Below are positions 48,309 through 59,661 of a stretch of DNA of 64,000 bases, in pieces (position 1 is the stretch's first letter; each line of letters starts with the position of its first letter). This DNA comes from Anthoceros angustus (Eukaryota; Streptophyta; Anthocerotopsida; Anthocerotales; Anthocerotaceae). The stretch is taken from the NCBI GenBank assembly GCA_010909165.1, contig MU008197.1:310001-374000 (forward strand), read 5' to 3'. The notes beneath the pieces were generated by a model, which ran no database searches, was not told where the DNA came from, and was given only the letters and a program-made list of their open reading frames with translations. The translations under genes were made by a program, and so were the position numbers.

Positions 48309-50341
48309 CTAGTATTCCGATGCGTATGGCATTGCAGACTTCAACTTCCCGCGTTTGGGCTTCTCGCTGTTCTTCCCGCCCTTCCCTTTGCACGTCTTCT
48401 TGCCAGCCCGACAGGCTGAGGAGGTACTCCTCTTTTTACCAGCGTGATTGGCCTTCCTAGCGACTGTGGGCAAAGCGGCCCATTGTATGCGCGAACCTGG
48501 TGCCACACTTGACTCATCTTCACCGTCGCTTCCACCCTCCTCCTGTACATGTGTCATCCCGAATCATGAACTGTAGCCGTGCATCGACATGCTATTGATG
48601 CCATAAACAACCAACACCACAACCAACCAAGCCCATAAACAATGCACATTCCAGCCAAGCATAAACAATGCACTCAAGGCAAGCAGAGGGTTGAAGGAGC
48701 CTTACCCCTAAGTCGAAAACCACAGGTTCCCTCCCATGTTCTTCAGCGTCCTTTGTTGGGCGCGGCATCTGGCAGGTCCATGCCTCCTCCCGCACGCCGC
48801 GCCTCACCTCTACACTATGGACTGAAGCCAGGATGCCCTGCTGGGCCCTGCTCGTGGATGGTTCATTGTGCCGCACTGGTTCCTCAATTCGGGCCGCGAC
48901 ATTCAGAATGGACGTCTCTTCAATCATCCCTGAAACCCTCAGTGCCTTGCTTGCCTCCAGGTCTACTTCATCAGTTCCTGCCCCCTCATCCACGGCGTCC
49001 TCCTTGCTCTCCTTCTCCACTGCATTCACTCAAACCCACGGCCCGGAGTTAGAGGATTATCGAAATCTGGGGGAAGAATGTCATTCAGCCATTGTGCTTA
49101 CCTCTATTCATGAAAGTTTCTGCCCAGTAGTCCTCCATGTCCTCCACGCTGTGTTCAAATGCCCAGCGCTCTTCGCTCCAAGTGGGATACCGCCCCCAGC
49201 TTGCGCGAAACCTCTTAGCAAAACCTTCCCGCCCTTCTCGCCCATACGGGTTCGGCCCTTTCGGCCCGTCCATCTGCTTCCGGCACGCAGCTGCCTTCGA
49301 TTGCTGAGAGAAGGCATCTTCCTCTCCAGCTCAAACTCGCGCCCAGCGTTCCTCCATTTCTCGAACGCATTTCTCCCAAACATCCCTCGCTACGTTGCTC
49401 GGCATCCGACCTTGCTTTCCAGAAAGCCTGAAGCTTGGTTGTCGTCTATGACGCACTAGTTCACTGGCCGCCTTCCTGCAACGACATATCCTGCTACGTT
49501 GACACTGGCTAAACTGTCGATTGAGAGTTGCTTTGCTGATGGTCGGGGCCACTACAACCACTTGCTGCCTGCACTCTTCCTTTACATCCTCGGTGTGGTC
49601 CTTCCAGTTGCAAAGGCCTCTCAATTCAGTTTGCACTAATTGTCGGATTAGCTTCAGCACGCCACACCACTCCAGGGGTGTGAGACCACCCCGACGAGAC
49701 ACCATCTGCACCGCCGCCGGCGGTGCCTTGCCAAGCTTCCCTGCTCCATATTCCGTAGCCGCGCCCACTTCATCCACCATCCGCCGCACACCGTCCACAC
49801 CCACGGCGTCCAAGACTTGCCTCAACATGTCGCTCACCTGGTCCTCACTCATTTTTTATGGCGGGCTCCGAACACCTGCCAGGGTTAGAGGTACCACCGG
49901 CCTCTCTTACACCTCTGCCTTGCTAGACATGATTCGATGTGCCCACGCCTCTGTCCATTCGGCCTCAATATCGTCCTGTGTATCAGTGGGTCGAAACTGA
50001 CCGCCTGCAGGCATGGACACATTCTGGTCATCGCCGACTCCCCGAAACGCCCACCCTGCACCTTCGTCGCAGGCAATTGCGACCTCAGGCTCCTCGAAAC
50101 CCGACGGCCCTTCATACCCGCTGCCTCCCGCGTGGGCCACACTCGTCGCCTTTGCCTGCCCTCGCGTTCTGGCCATTTTCGTCAAACGCGCCCCTGCCCC
50201 CCCATCTATTCTACCTACGACAATGAGGCAGGGAGGTGGAGGAGTCACGCCCCGCCATGTTTCAAAACAATGTCCTTTTGCGCGCCTTGCCGCCGAGCTT
50301 CCCGAATGTTCCCGTACCATCAGTTTGAAAAGCGCATCCAT
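48309..50341 (-). CDS. Unrecognised multi-exon gene
   Basis: A run of minus-strand frames linked by plausible donors. 50341-49907 begins MDALFKLM, with an internal ATG giving MARTRGQAK, and ends at a GTGTAA donor. 49852-49331 (173 codons) begins MSEDQVSDMLRQVLDAVGV. It then continues, with frame changes, as EFELERKMPSLS, KGPNPYG and YPTWSEERWAFEHSVEDMEDY to a GTAAGC donor near 49110. An acidic exon of about 49029-48690 (VEKESKEDAVDEGAG) ends at GTAAGG. A lysine-rich last exon reaches a stop at 48309 (KKTCKGKGGKNSEKPKRGKL), a likely nuclear signal. No known domain is evident. It could be a transposon-borne gene. Confidence 0.45.
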
Positions 50342-50399
50342 CTGGTGTGGCGTTTCCAGCGTAGCACTCGGAGCGTGACGACCTGATTTCGACTCTCGC

Positions 50400-52070
50400 G
50401 ATCTCCCACGATTACCGGCCGATGGTGTGCCAGGATTCTCCGTGAAAGCGGATTGCCCATTCCGAGGTTAGAGCTCATATTTGTGCCACAAATTCATTGT
50501 GAATCCGCTCTGTATCGACAGAAACGTGTGTCGTGTCCAACCTAGCCTTCAGCTGGCGCCTAGCGTTCCTGTCCATCTTGGTTGCACAGGAGGCGCTTGA
50601 CACACCACCGGAATTATCGGCAGCAGCTGCTCCTGCCACACGCTGCCGAGCCTTCACCCTACTCGTTGCTAGTGACATGGTGTCCTTCACCTCTGAAGCT
50701 GCTGGCTGCCTTGTCGCCTGCTGCACCCACCGGTTTGGCTGCAGCGCACCGCTCCCTGGGAAGGCGGGCGATGCGCAGCGACCCCAAAGGCCTTCCGCAC
50801 AAACCCACCCCTATTGCCTCGCACCACCGAGCTCCCAAATCCACCGAGCACCACAGGCCCACGCCCAGAAAAGCTCGCTGACGGCACCCGGTCCCAAACG
50901 CCTCCGCAAAAGCCACCGCCCACTACACCACCGAGCTACCAACCGCCAGAAGAACTCGGTTCGACCCCAAGCATTTTTTACAAGACAACACCGTCACACC
51001 ACCTATTGCCCGCGACAAAGCTCTAGCGGCCATATAGGGACTCACTGTGGAAAACTGGTCAGGGTCTTATCGCGCCGCGACTCCACCTCGCCGCATCTAC
51101 GCCTTCCACGCTCCTGTGAAAGCTCGCCGACGGCCGACGGTCCCAAACGCCCTCCGCAAAAGCCACCGCCCACCGCCGCACCACCGAGCTACCAACCGTA
51201 AGAACTCGGTTTCACCTCGCAGTTTTTACACGCTGCGTCACCACTGCATTTTGACGCAGCTCTAGCGAAGCTGCGTCGGTCGCATGGTCGACAACCGCTC
51301 ATCGCCCGCTGCCCAAGGTTGAGCTCGCGATTGATGATGCATGCACAAATCCAATGCTTGTGAGTCTCAACATTAGGAGCACGGCTGATGGAAGTGGATA
51401 ACCTCATTATCACCCTTAAAAAGTCAACGACCATCCCGCCCGTTTCCGCCTCCTGCTTCCCGCCCGTCGGTCACTTACGAGTTTGTATAATAAATTGTCC
51501 CTAGCATATATAGCAAGACTTAATCTAATAATATATCAAATAAATTAATTTTCCAAATATAAAAATTTAAATATATCTATGAAGTTAAAAACGAATAGCC
51601 CTAAAAATATCGGTCAAAATGGGCATAATTTCAATTGTTAAGAAATCTCTGTGTCATGCAAAACACCACTTAGAGACGGTTTAGTTTAAACCGCACAAAC
51701 AAAACCGGCTGATTCCCTGCCAGCTCGAGGCTTGCATGTGGGGAGCCGCGTTACGCAGAAGGAAGGAGGGCTCCTATAAGAAGCACCACATAGCTCACAA
51801 TGCAGCACAAAGGGTTGATTACAATAACCAGAGCTCGAGCAGGCGATCTTCCGAGCCCGCGGAGTGTGTGCGACTCGGGTCTCAGTCTCGGGTCTCAACC
51901 TGTTCACCAAGCACTCGATCACGAACTCCCACTGTCCTGTTCATTTTGAACATACTGTAATAGATTATGTTTTCTCACCTGCAATAAAATCACCTACACG
52001 GTCAGAAGGAATGTAAGCGCGCTTCACATTCATGTGCATTTTGATCTTCCTCGATGATCGCCACGCCCCA
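50400..52070. other. Spacer with local duplication and AT-rich tract
   Basis: Open frames at 50475-50726 (minus) and 50533-51201 (plus) overlap and are not convincing. 51490-51640 is markedly AT-rich. No gene identified. Confidence 0.35.
50892..51250. repeat. Two-copy direct repeat of about 110 bp
   Basis: CCAAACGCCTCCGCAAAAGC with about 90 following bases (50892-51002) recurs at 51141-51245, including GAGCTACCAACCG and GAACTCGGTT. The copies differ by small indels. Confidence 0.8.
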
Positions 52071-52080
52071 TGACAAATGC

Positions 52081-52303
52081 TCCTTGGTGAAGATGCCGGC
52101 CCTGTCCGTGACTTGAGTGTGAGGCTCCTTGGTGAAGATGCCGGGCCCTGTCCGACTTGAGTGTGAGGCCTTGGTGAAGATGCCGGCCCTGTGTCCGTCA
52201 GACTTGAGTGTGAGGCCTTGGTGAAGATGCCGGGCCTGTCTGCACTTGAGTGTGAGGCTCCTTGGTGAAGATGCTGGCCGGTGTCTGCACTTGAGTGTGA
52301 GGC
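52081..52303. repeat. Minisatellite, about 45 bp unit, five copies
   Basis: CCTTGGTGAAGATGCCGGCC followed by TGTCCG and ACTTGAGTGTGAGG, repeated five times. The minus strand stays open and would encode repeated HTQV and GIFTKEP blocks, a by-product of unit length near a multiple of three. Confidence 0.92.
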
Positions 52304-52745
52304 AAATGTTCCATTCCGCTGACATCACGATATTGAGAGACTACCGCCGCTTGCTCGATCGTACCGTCAAGCTTCCCTGAACTGAGCCGCATTAGAAGTG
52401 GGTTATGATACTTGAAACGTTCGTTTTGGAGCGCATTAGGAACGAGAATAGGGATGTGGGAACAAGTTGAGACCACATACGAGTGAGCAGGTGCGGAAGG
52501 ACAGCGTTGGACGGCGTTGAAAGGAGCGCGGACGGGAGCCGTTGAGAGGAGGGTGGAAGGAGCCGTTGAGAGGAGCGACGACGGACGCCCGTTGCCGGAA
52601 AGGGAGACGCCGGAAAGAAAGAGAGGCATGCCCGCATGCCGGCCTCATGCCTCGGCTTTGCATCGGTCCTATGGCATGAATATGTATATACCTCATATGC
52701 ATTCATATGTATATACCTCTGTATGCCACCGGCAACCCGGTCCTT

Positions 52746-52935
52746 AACCCAACAAGGGCAACCCGGGTGACGCCAAACCCAACAAGGGTCCCAACAAGGG
52801 CCAGGGCAACCCGGGTGACGCCAAACCCAACAAGGGACCCAACAAGGGCAACAACCAACAAGGGACCCAACAAGGGCAACAACCAACAAGGGACCCAACA
52901 AGGGCAACCCGGGTGACGCCAAACTCAACAAGGGT
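52746..52935. repeat. Minisatellite of CCCAACAAGGG units
   Basis: Compound array of CCCAACAAGGGACC-like and GGCAACCCGGGTGACGCCAAA words. Higher-order units of about 55-60 bp are visible. The minus strand translates to leucine- and glycine-rich repeats; no start or gene context. Confidence 0.9.
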
Positions 52936-52945
52936 TATCGCGTCC

Positions 52946-53013
52946 AGACATAGGGTGTCCGACACACAAAATGCAAACTAGACATAGGGTGTCCGACACA
53001 CAAAATGCAGACT
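52946..53013. repeat. 34 bp tandem repeat, two copies
   Basis: AGACATAGGGTGTCCGACAC followed by ACAAAATGCAAACT (second copy AGACT) occurs twice head to tail with one mismatch. Confidence 0.92.
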
Positions 53014-53826
53014 AGACGGATTAAGACCGGGATCGCTTCGGTGCAGGGGGCTGATCCGACCACTAAAACCAAAGCATCTGCGATGACTTCATGCTAGACA
53101 AGTGTAATCATATACAAACCAAAAGACAAAATGCCTCGGACAGGACCCGGCCGGTGGCCGGTGAATTGCTGGACCGTATAGACGATCTCTACGTCATGGA
53201 TGTTAATGGCAATGTGCGAGACATGACCATGAAGTACACCAATGTCAGCGGGCCCCGCACCTGGCCACCTGATTTCTACGGCTAAGCGTAGCACGCGGCT
53301 GGATCTCTGCACGTATTTGAGATACATGGAGATATTTCAGATACATTAGCAAATTGGTCATCTCCTCGCCACGCAGGATTGATCATACGCGTGTTAGGCC
53401 CCTCGTCACGTCCATGGCTGCCCTGCGATTCTTTGAAGGACGGAATGCAATTTCAAGAATGCCATGCTGCAGCAATCCCTCCTGCTTTCGCACATTGCTG
53501 ACTCCAGTATGAAGTATGAACTTGTCAAGTCGCAAGCAGATGCTGCAGCTTTTTTCTCAAAGAATCTCCAACTTTTCTGAATACAGTGCCGTCGAAACGT
53601 GCGACAGCAATGGGACTGCCGGAGGGACGCAGACGTCCGTACCTCACCTTTTGCTAAAACTGGAATGGACTGTCAGAAAGATCCATAGTCCCAGACGTCC
53701 TACCTCACCTTTTACTAAAACCCACTGGATAAAATATTGAAGCACTACAGTTGGAGACCTTGTCGGACCCATAACCTTCGACGGCAGGATCACTTTATCC
53801 CAAGGTTTACGCCAAGCTCTGATGTA
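53014..53826. other. Region downstream of the P450
   Basis: A plus-strand frame ending at 53285 (DDLYVMDVNGNVRDMTMKY) looks coding-like but isolated. 53405-53490 resembles the start of the P450 gene (separate entry). The P450 3' untranslated region should lie just below 53827. Confidence 0.4.
53405..53490 (-). pseudogene. Fragment resembling the P450 5' end
   Basis: GTCACGTCCATGGCTGCCCT followed by GCGATTCTTT and GGAATGCAATTTCAAGAATG resembles the sequence around the P450 start codon (56093-56160) and the copy at 56325-56400. Short, non-functional remnant. Confidence 0.55.
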
Positions 53827-56105
53827 TTACATAGCTCGGTTGGCAGACGAGTAGTCCTGGACAGCCTCGATGCGTATGGGGACACCGGTTTTGGGGTATG
53901 GCAGACCTGAAACGACTAGGCCAGTGTCTGGCTTGTCTACTGTCCACCTGTTTCAACACGGGTCGGCACCCATCGGTTAGCAAAGAAGTATACATGTAGA
54001 GAGGGCACTGTAAATGACTTGTGAGCTATTGCAGAAGAATTATGGGGACTCACCTGAATTTAAGCATCATGTGATGCAACATCACTTTCATGTTCATTAG
54101 TGCCAGCTCCTTCCCAAGGCACAATCTGCTTCCACCTCCCCACGGCAGCAGGGTGAAGGGCTTCGGTGGCACCTGCTGATAGCATCAGAACGCAGTGTGT
54201 CACAAGATAACTCCCAAAATGTTGTTCGTTGTCTATGATTCGGAGACGTCTGTAATGATTCTAGTGTTGAATTCAAGTATCAAGCTCTTACATCGAAGCG
54301 AGAGGGATTGAAGATCTCTGGGTCTTGGAAGATTTCGGGACTACGGTGCAAGTTTTGAGTGTCCAGCACAAAGTTCCAGCCTTTAGGAATGTGGTATCCT
54401 GCAGGTGGCACATAAGGGTCAGGTAGCGAGAAAGCTTCGGGAAAATCTTGGCAGTAATCAAGCACTGTGACCCATGTTAGGACTCCCCGCTTGGAGTAGG
54501 GAAGGAATATTTACGGTTGCCAATGCCAGGTGCAGCATACATACCGTTGAATGTAAAGTCCTCCTTGACCTGTCGATGCAACCAGAAAGCGATAGAAGAC
54601 ACTCAGGTGCCTCGTTGATCACCTGCATGCACACAGGAGACAAGACAGATGGATCTTAGCTTACGCCAGATTCCAGTGAGTATTGGGCCACTACTAGGTT
54701 GGAGGATGTTGAGGATCCGAGTCTCACTTTCAAGGTGTAGGCCATCGGTTGGCCGAGATCCGCCCATGTCAGTGGCTCTCCAGCTTGTTTGTTTCTTCTC
54801 AGAGCCAAATGCTCAGCCTACAGTTCACAAACACAAAACCAAACGCCAAGGTTGGGCTCGCTTGGATCCAAGCTGTTCCAAACCAATTTCGATTCCTATG
54901 GACGACGTCTGTGATATAGCCCCGGGGCCAGGCTCACCAGCAGCTTCTCCTTGACGCTGGGATTCTCATGTAGCAGCTTGGCAAGCCAGGTGAGTGTGCT
55001 GGCGGTGGTCTCAAAGCCAGCAACGACCATGGTGAGCAGATTGTCCCTCAGCTGCTCGTCGTCCAGGGCAGGCTTGTCGCTTGAAGAATCGGGGTCGACT
55101 GCCTTCATCATTTCGCTCAGCAGGTCGCTGCGAACAAATTTTCCGCTCCTTCTCAGCGCAAGTTCAGTGTCGAACATTTTACCCAGCTCCTTTCTTGCCT
55201 GCATGCCCAGTCCACTTGCACTGTTAGATTTATTGTGGCCCATTGCAAGCCCTGGGAGAAATTGGACACCTGTGCTCCAAATTGGGCCTGGAATGAATTC
55301 CCACCTGCATGGCCTTGTGAAAGGCGAATCCAGGAACATTGATGGGCACCGTGATCAAGCTGGTACTCACTGTTTCGGTGAGCTCCAAGCTCCTGTCACG
55401 CACTGAACCAGGACCCCAGCTCAGCACCAGTCCCGCGATCACATGATAAGCGAACTGCGCACCGTCAGCAACTACCAGTTAGCAAACATCACGAGCTCTG
55501 CACAAACATTGCAATTAGATTGCAGACAAACGGTAAGAGTGGCCCATTCCTTGGTCACCTTGGCCCATGTCGTGTCTCATGACGGGGACGTCGCCCAGTT
55601 TCCAGGAACTGAGGGTCTCTAGAGCCGATTGCTCCGACACCGGCAGATACTTCCTAATGCCTTCGCCCATGAAGGATTCGTTGAGAATTTTGCGATAGAA
55701 CTTGTGCGTGGGGCCGTGCACATTGAGGAGCGACTCCTTGCCCACCAACTGCCTCGCGGGGAGGAACTGGTGCGCCTGTACCAGCTTGTGCTCCATTGAG
55801 AGCAAGAGCTTGGCCGCCTCGGCGCCCGTGAAAACACATACGGACTCCTAACACATGCGACTTGAACACATCGCCATACTTGCGAAAGCGCTTGGCCGTG
55901 AATGTCTCCGGATCCCCAACCTTGAAGTAGCCCAGCAGCTCCATCGTCTCTCCCAGCAGGGGGAAGCCCATGGTCCCCGGCAGCTGCTTCGAGCCCTTGG
56001 GCGCCCACATCCCCTCCGCTCCCAGTACCTCCACACTGGCCAGGCCACAGCTAGCACCGCAATTGCAAGCGCCACTCCAATCTCCACACCCAATGTCACT
56101 TCCAT
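53827..56105 (-). CDS. Cytochrome P450, CYP85 clan, 8 exons
   Basis: Membrane-bound monooxygenase of the clan that includes terpenoid and hormone hydroxylases. Exons on the minus strand: 56105-55532, 55454-55305, 55198-54938, 54817-54728, 54622-54545, 54398-54292, about 54175-54054 and 53947-53827 (stop TAA). All introns are GT-AG, 77-146 bp. ATG at 56105 opens a hydrophobic anchor ([20 protein letters not shown]), then a proline region and [12 protein letters not shown]. The I-helix is AGFETT (about 55000-55020). The PERF-type motif is FNPSRF and the haem loop [12 protein letters not shown] (54115-54150), with W where F is usual. The ending [13 protein letters not shown] is canonical. Exon 1 carries about three small frame slips (near a GGGG run at 56015, around TTTT at 55830, near 55560). 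Exon 5 is one base short at the ExxR motif (VINEA...). Whether these are decay or consensus errors is open. Family and substrate unassigned. Confidence 0.87.
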
Positions 56106-56284
56106 GGCTGCCCTCCGATTATTTCAACAACGGCATTCAACTTGAAGAATGCAGAGGCAGAGGCAGCTGCACTCCCTCCCACTTCACACAATGCTCAGCT
56201 TCATGAGCTGTGGAGGTCACACAATGCTCAGCTTCAATGCTGTGAAGTGTGAAGGCGAATTAAGGCGTGCGACCGGCTCATCCT

Positions 56285-56415
56285 CTCGTAGCTGCAAGCG
56301 CCACTCCAATCCCCACAACCAATGCCACGTCCGTGGCTGCCCCTGCGATTCTTTCAGTGACTGGAATGCATTTCAAGCACGCAGAGGCAGGTGCAGTCCC
56401 TCCCCCCAGTAGCAG
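56285..56415 (-). pseudogene. Duplicate of the P450 5' end
   Basis: GCAAGCGCCACTCCAATCCC and following sequence repeats the P450 amino-terminal coding region at 56070-56160. Translated on the minus strand it gives DVALVVGIGVALAA, matching [14 protein letters not shown], but the start codon is ACG. It lies directly upstream of the intact gene. Confidence 0.7.
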
Positions 56416-57990
56416 CGCTGCAAGGAATTCTTTAAAAAAAGCAGATTGGCCCGACCATCCGGGCAGCCTCCTTTGGGCACCTCCATCCCGTATGCGGTCC
56501 GTATACGGTCATTGCCTCCATGTCCGTGCATGTAGCATGTACGATGAAGACTCGCCTCCATGTGAATACTGTACATACCTGTGTCGCGTGCGGTTTTAAA
56601 ACCAAAACGGTTTTCATTTATCCATGCTTCACTTTTGGTGTTCCCTGTTTCATAAATCATATTTAAATGCTCTACTTCCCGGGCCCGTGATAAGCCCGTT
56701 ATAAGTTTTGTGCGCGCCAATTCCTGCGTGGCTATACACTTTGAATGGAGATAACAACGCAAATGGATTGAGCTGGAGTTCTCAGCACTTTCAGCAGGTG
56801 CAAGTACAACAAGTCGTTGGTATAATTCCTTCATCCAGGTTGTGCTAAGTGTGCTGAGATTGTTGTGCCACGTTCAAGCATCCTAGCTTGTGCCACCAAT
56901 TTAACACAGAGTGCCACGTTCAAGCATCCTAGCTTGTGCCACCAATTTAACGCGGTGTGCACCGTGCCACGTTCAAGCATCCTAGCTTGAATCTTCAGTC
57001 CTTTCTTTTGCAGTGGCATAGGGGATCTACGTGCCTTTACCCAACATCAATTTCAAATTGCACAGTCGCAAGACTTGAAAAAATGTAATATTTCTTCTAA
57101 CTTTAATGTTTCTTCAAGCAATTCTTTTATGGTTTTTGAAACACAATGCCTGTTTCCTCGAACACTACATATGTTTTTTACAACATAATGTATGTTTGTT
57201 CAAGTATGTCTTCAAGCTGTTTTTTTAAGTTTCATGAATCACAATCCATGTTTCTTCAAAAAATATGTGTGTTCGAAAACAAAATACATGTTTTTTCACA
57301 CCATATTATTTAGTTTCTTTGAGCATATTTTTTATTAAAAAGACCACACTGCATGTTTACTTCAACGATATTGTCTAGTTTTTTGAAACACCATTCACAA
57401 ATGTTTCTTCAACATAGCCTAAAGAGATAGAGCCTCTGGAGACAGAGCCTGAAGAAACTTGAAATTCAAGTTTATTCACAAACGACAGCGGTTCATTCAC
57501 TATGCTTAATTATGACCAGCAGGAAATATACTTAATCAGGAAGTAAGTGTGATCGTGAAGTGGTTTGCTTGTAATTGTGAAACTAATGGCCTGTTCACAT
57601 AGAATAACCAAGGTGCTGTTCGTTTTGCCCTTTTCACTGCGTAGATTCCGTGATGACTAGCCGTTGGTCTATAAAAAGACGTTGTGCCTTTATATAGCAC
57701 TCTTCACTGCGACTGCGGGCAGACCTCGTGGTCGAAGTGTCTACGGCATATATTGTCCTCACTCGTGCTTCATCCCAGGAGCATATTAGTCGCCCCAAGA
57801 TATTCTGTATTGTATTAAATAGTACATATTGAGATTCACACAGCCATACCAAGTCGCGTTGCGCCCTAGCTAGCTTTGAAAAGGAAGCCTTCGCGTCTTT
57901 TGCATTATGTAGCAGATTTTCCCTACGGTCATGTGGAATAATGCAGCCAGTAGGTTGGGTTGGAGAAGACAACTTGAACAGATGAAAGCA
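56416..57990. other. AT-rich intergenic stretch with one repeat array
   Basis: Holds a 3-copy repeat (56865-56990) and, from 57040 to 57420, thymine-rich sequence with recurrent CATGTTTCTTCAA-like words about 30-60 bp apart, an old diverged array. No gene identified. Confidence 0.45.
56865..56990. repeat. About 50 bp tandem repeat, 2.5 copies
   Basis: GTGCCACGTTCAAGCATCCT followed by AGCTTGTGCCACCAATTTAAC starts at 56865, 56911 and 56964 (partial). The repeated bases are almost identical; the joints differ in length. Confidence 0.92.
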
Positions 57991-58029
57991 CCCAAAAACT
58001 AATTTCGATGTTGAAGAGAAATATTTTCA

Positions 58030-58325
58030 GGTGAACAAGGGCAACTTGGAGGTGAAGCATTTGCATGAAATTTGCAGCCTGTTTTCACCATATTATACTT
58101 GGACTGTACATTGGAAGCAGTACAAGCAGAAAGTAGAGGCGTTGAAGAAGAAATACCATCAAGAAGGAGAGAAGGTAAAGCATGTATCAAGGGGACACCA
58201 AGCTCTTGGCCCTTTTTTGAGCAGATGGACTCCTTCTTGGGCACAAACCAAAAATTTTGTGGCACTCCAGGGTCTATTGATGTTGGAGCTTCACAGTTGA
58301 CACTGTGAATGAAGAGCCTATTACT
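58030..58325 (+). pseudogene. Trihelix/Myb-SANT-like domain, probably PIF/Harbinger ORF
   Basis: Plus-strand translation gives W-x-x-YKQKVEALKKKYHQEGEKV, then, after a one-base phase change, SSWPFFEQMDSFLGTN. This is the third-helix and following region of trihelix-type Myb/SANT domains (typically LKKRYKxE...WPFFxxLDxLLG). PIF/Harbinger transposons carry such a DNA-binding protein beside their transposase, and transposase remains lie 1.0 kb away. A decayed trihelix transcription factor is the alternative. Confidence 0.65.
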
Positions 58326-59280
58326 GCAGATTTCTTCTACCTCAAAGATGAAGACCCAAACCAAGATATGGCAACCTCCCCAGCCAAGGGTGCAAGGACA
58401 CCACACCAACACCAGCTCCATCTACAATAACTACGAATTTTTGTCAAGAGGATGGGCAAATCACCCCAGATACCCCTTTATCCCAAATCAAAAAGCTTGC
58501 TAGGGCATTTGCACATTGTAGTCATTGGAAACGAAAGACTAGGATGTTATCTTCCGGTGGCGAGTCAGATTTTCGGGAAGGTATGCAAGCCTTTACACAG
58601 AGTTATGTTTAAATTGAGGAGGATAAGTTGCTTTACGCACAGGAGTTAGAGAAGTAACGACTTCAATTCATGTAGAGTGTAGTGATGCATGACTTACAAC
58701 ATCAGCAGATGCAAGCAAAAATCCAATTGAAAATAGCAGAGTTTTTTGCCAGTTCCCAAGTAGGAATAAAACGAAACAAACCAGCTTGTGATTATCATGA
58801 TGACAAGGGATGATTGAAAGCAAAGAGTGTTCCAAGTTGAATACTAAGGGCCCTTCCAATTTGGGTACTAAGATTCTCAAGTGGATACTAATGCGAGACT
58901 GCTAGATCATTCTTGAGTTTAGGAAACTTTTGTTTTATCAAACCTTCCATTTTAGGCATGAGTGTCTGAAGTGGATTTCTCTTTCAATTCGTCTTTCCAT
59001 GTTATTCTTTTATGTACCGCGAAATTGGGCATTCATGCACGTCAGTAATTAGGCATTTTCAAATTGCCAGCTTGGGTTCTTTGTCTACTTCTTTTGTTCA
59101 TATTTAGAGTCTCACAAACACCAAGTTGGCTCTTTGTCTACTTCTTTTGTTCACAATTAGAGTCTCACAAACACAAACACCATAAGTGCCCTCAAGCACC
59201 AATTTCTCTACTACATATCCATAATTTTTATTCACCCAAAACTAAAATAAATCCTGGCTTTGTTGGTTGCCCAATCGTTG
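58326..59280. other. Interior of the putative PIF/Harbinger remnant
   Basis: A further open segment after the Myb-like domain (58320-58650: ITADFFYLKDEDPNQDM and SQIKKLARAFAHC) may be its C-terminal part. 59075-59185 contains a two-copy repeat of about 55 bp (TTTGTCTACTTCTTTTGTTC then AGAGTCTCACAAACAC). The rest shows nothing. Confidence 0.4.
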
Positions 59281-59590
59281 AAGCTGCTCCTCCATGGCGT
59301 TCTCCAAAAAAAAATTATATAGCAATGTGCAAGCTACTATAGTCTGTCCCACATAAGGAAGAGCAACATTTATGTCCTCCAAAATATGCCACCTATTCTA
59401 CAAATTCCGAAATGCATTCTCAATTTTCACTTTTCTTTGCGCAACCATCTACTAAACCTTCCTTTGTCTAGTGAGCATAGTGTATCAAATGCCTTAATGA
59501 GAAAAGACATGATAGGATAAGCACTATCACCAACAATAGAAGGCCACACATTAGTTTTGCCCACTAATATCACTGACTCTGTTCATATAT
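59281..59590 (-). pseudogene. PIF/Harbinger transposase fragment (DDE_Tnp_4 type)
   Basis: Minus-strand translation: VGKTNVWPSIVGDSAYPIMS, then FLIKAF, RFSRWLRK, a frame change, KIENAFRNL, a stop, NRWHILEDI and GQTIVACTLLYN. This matches the family's GDxAYP aspartate block, the ENAFGxLKxRW glutamate block and the following VxAxxxLHN helix. The first catalytic aspartate region is absent. One frameshift and one in-frame stop make it non-functional as written. Confidence 0.82.
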
Positions 59591-59661
59591 CATATCGACG
59601 TAATCTTGCCTACACGCTAGTCTTCCATAATACAATATAGTCATGAACACCACCTGGACCA

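Noticed and set aside
52081-53013. CRISPR-like array
   Set aside because: The repeats are contiguous without unique spacers, in a plant nuclear context; they are minisatellites.
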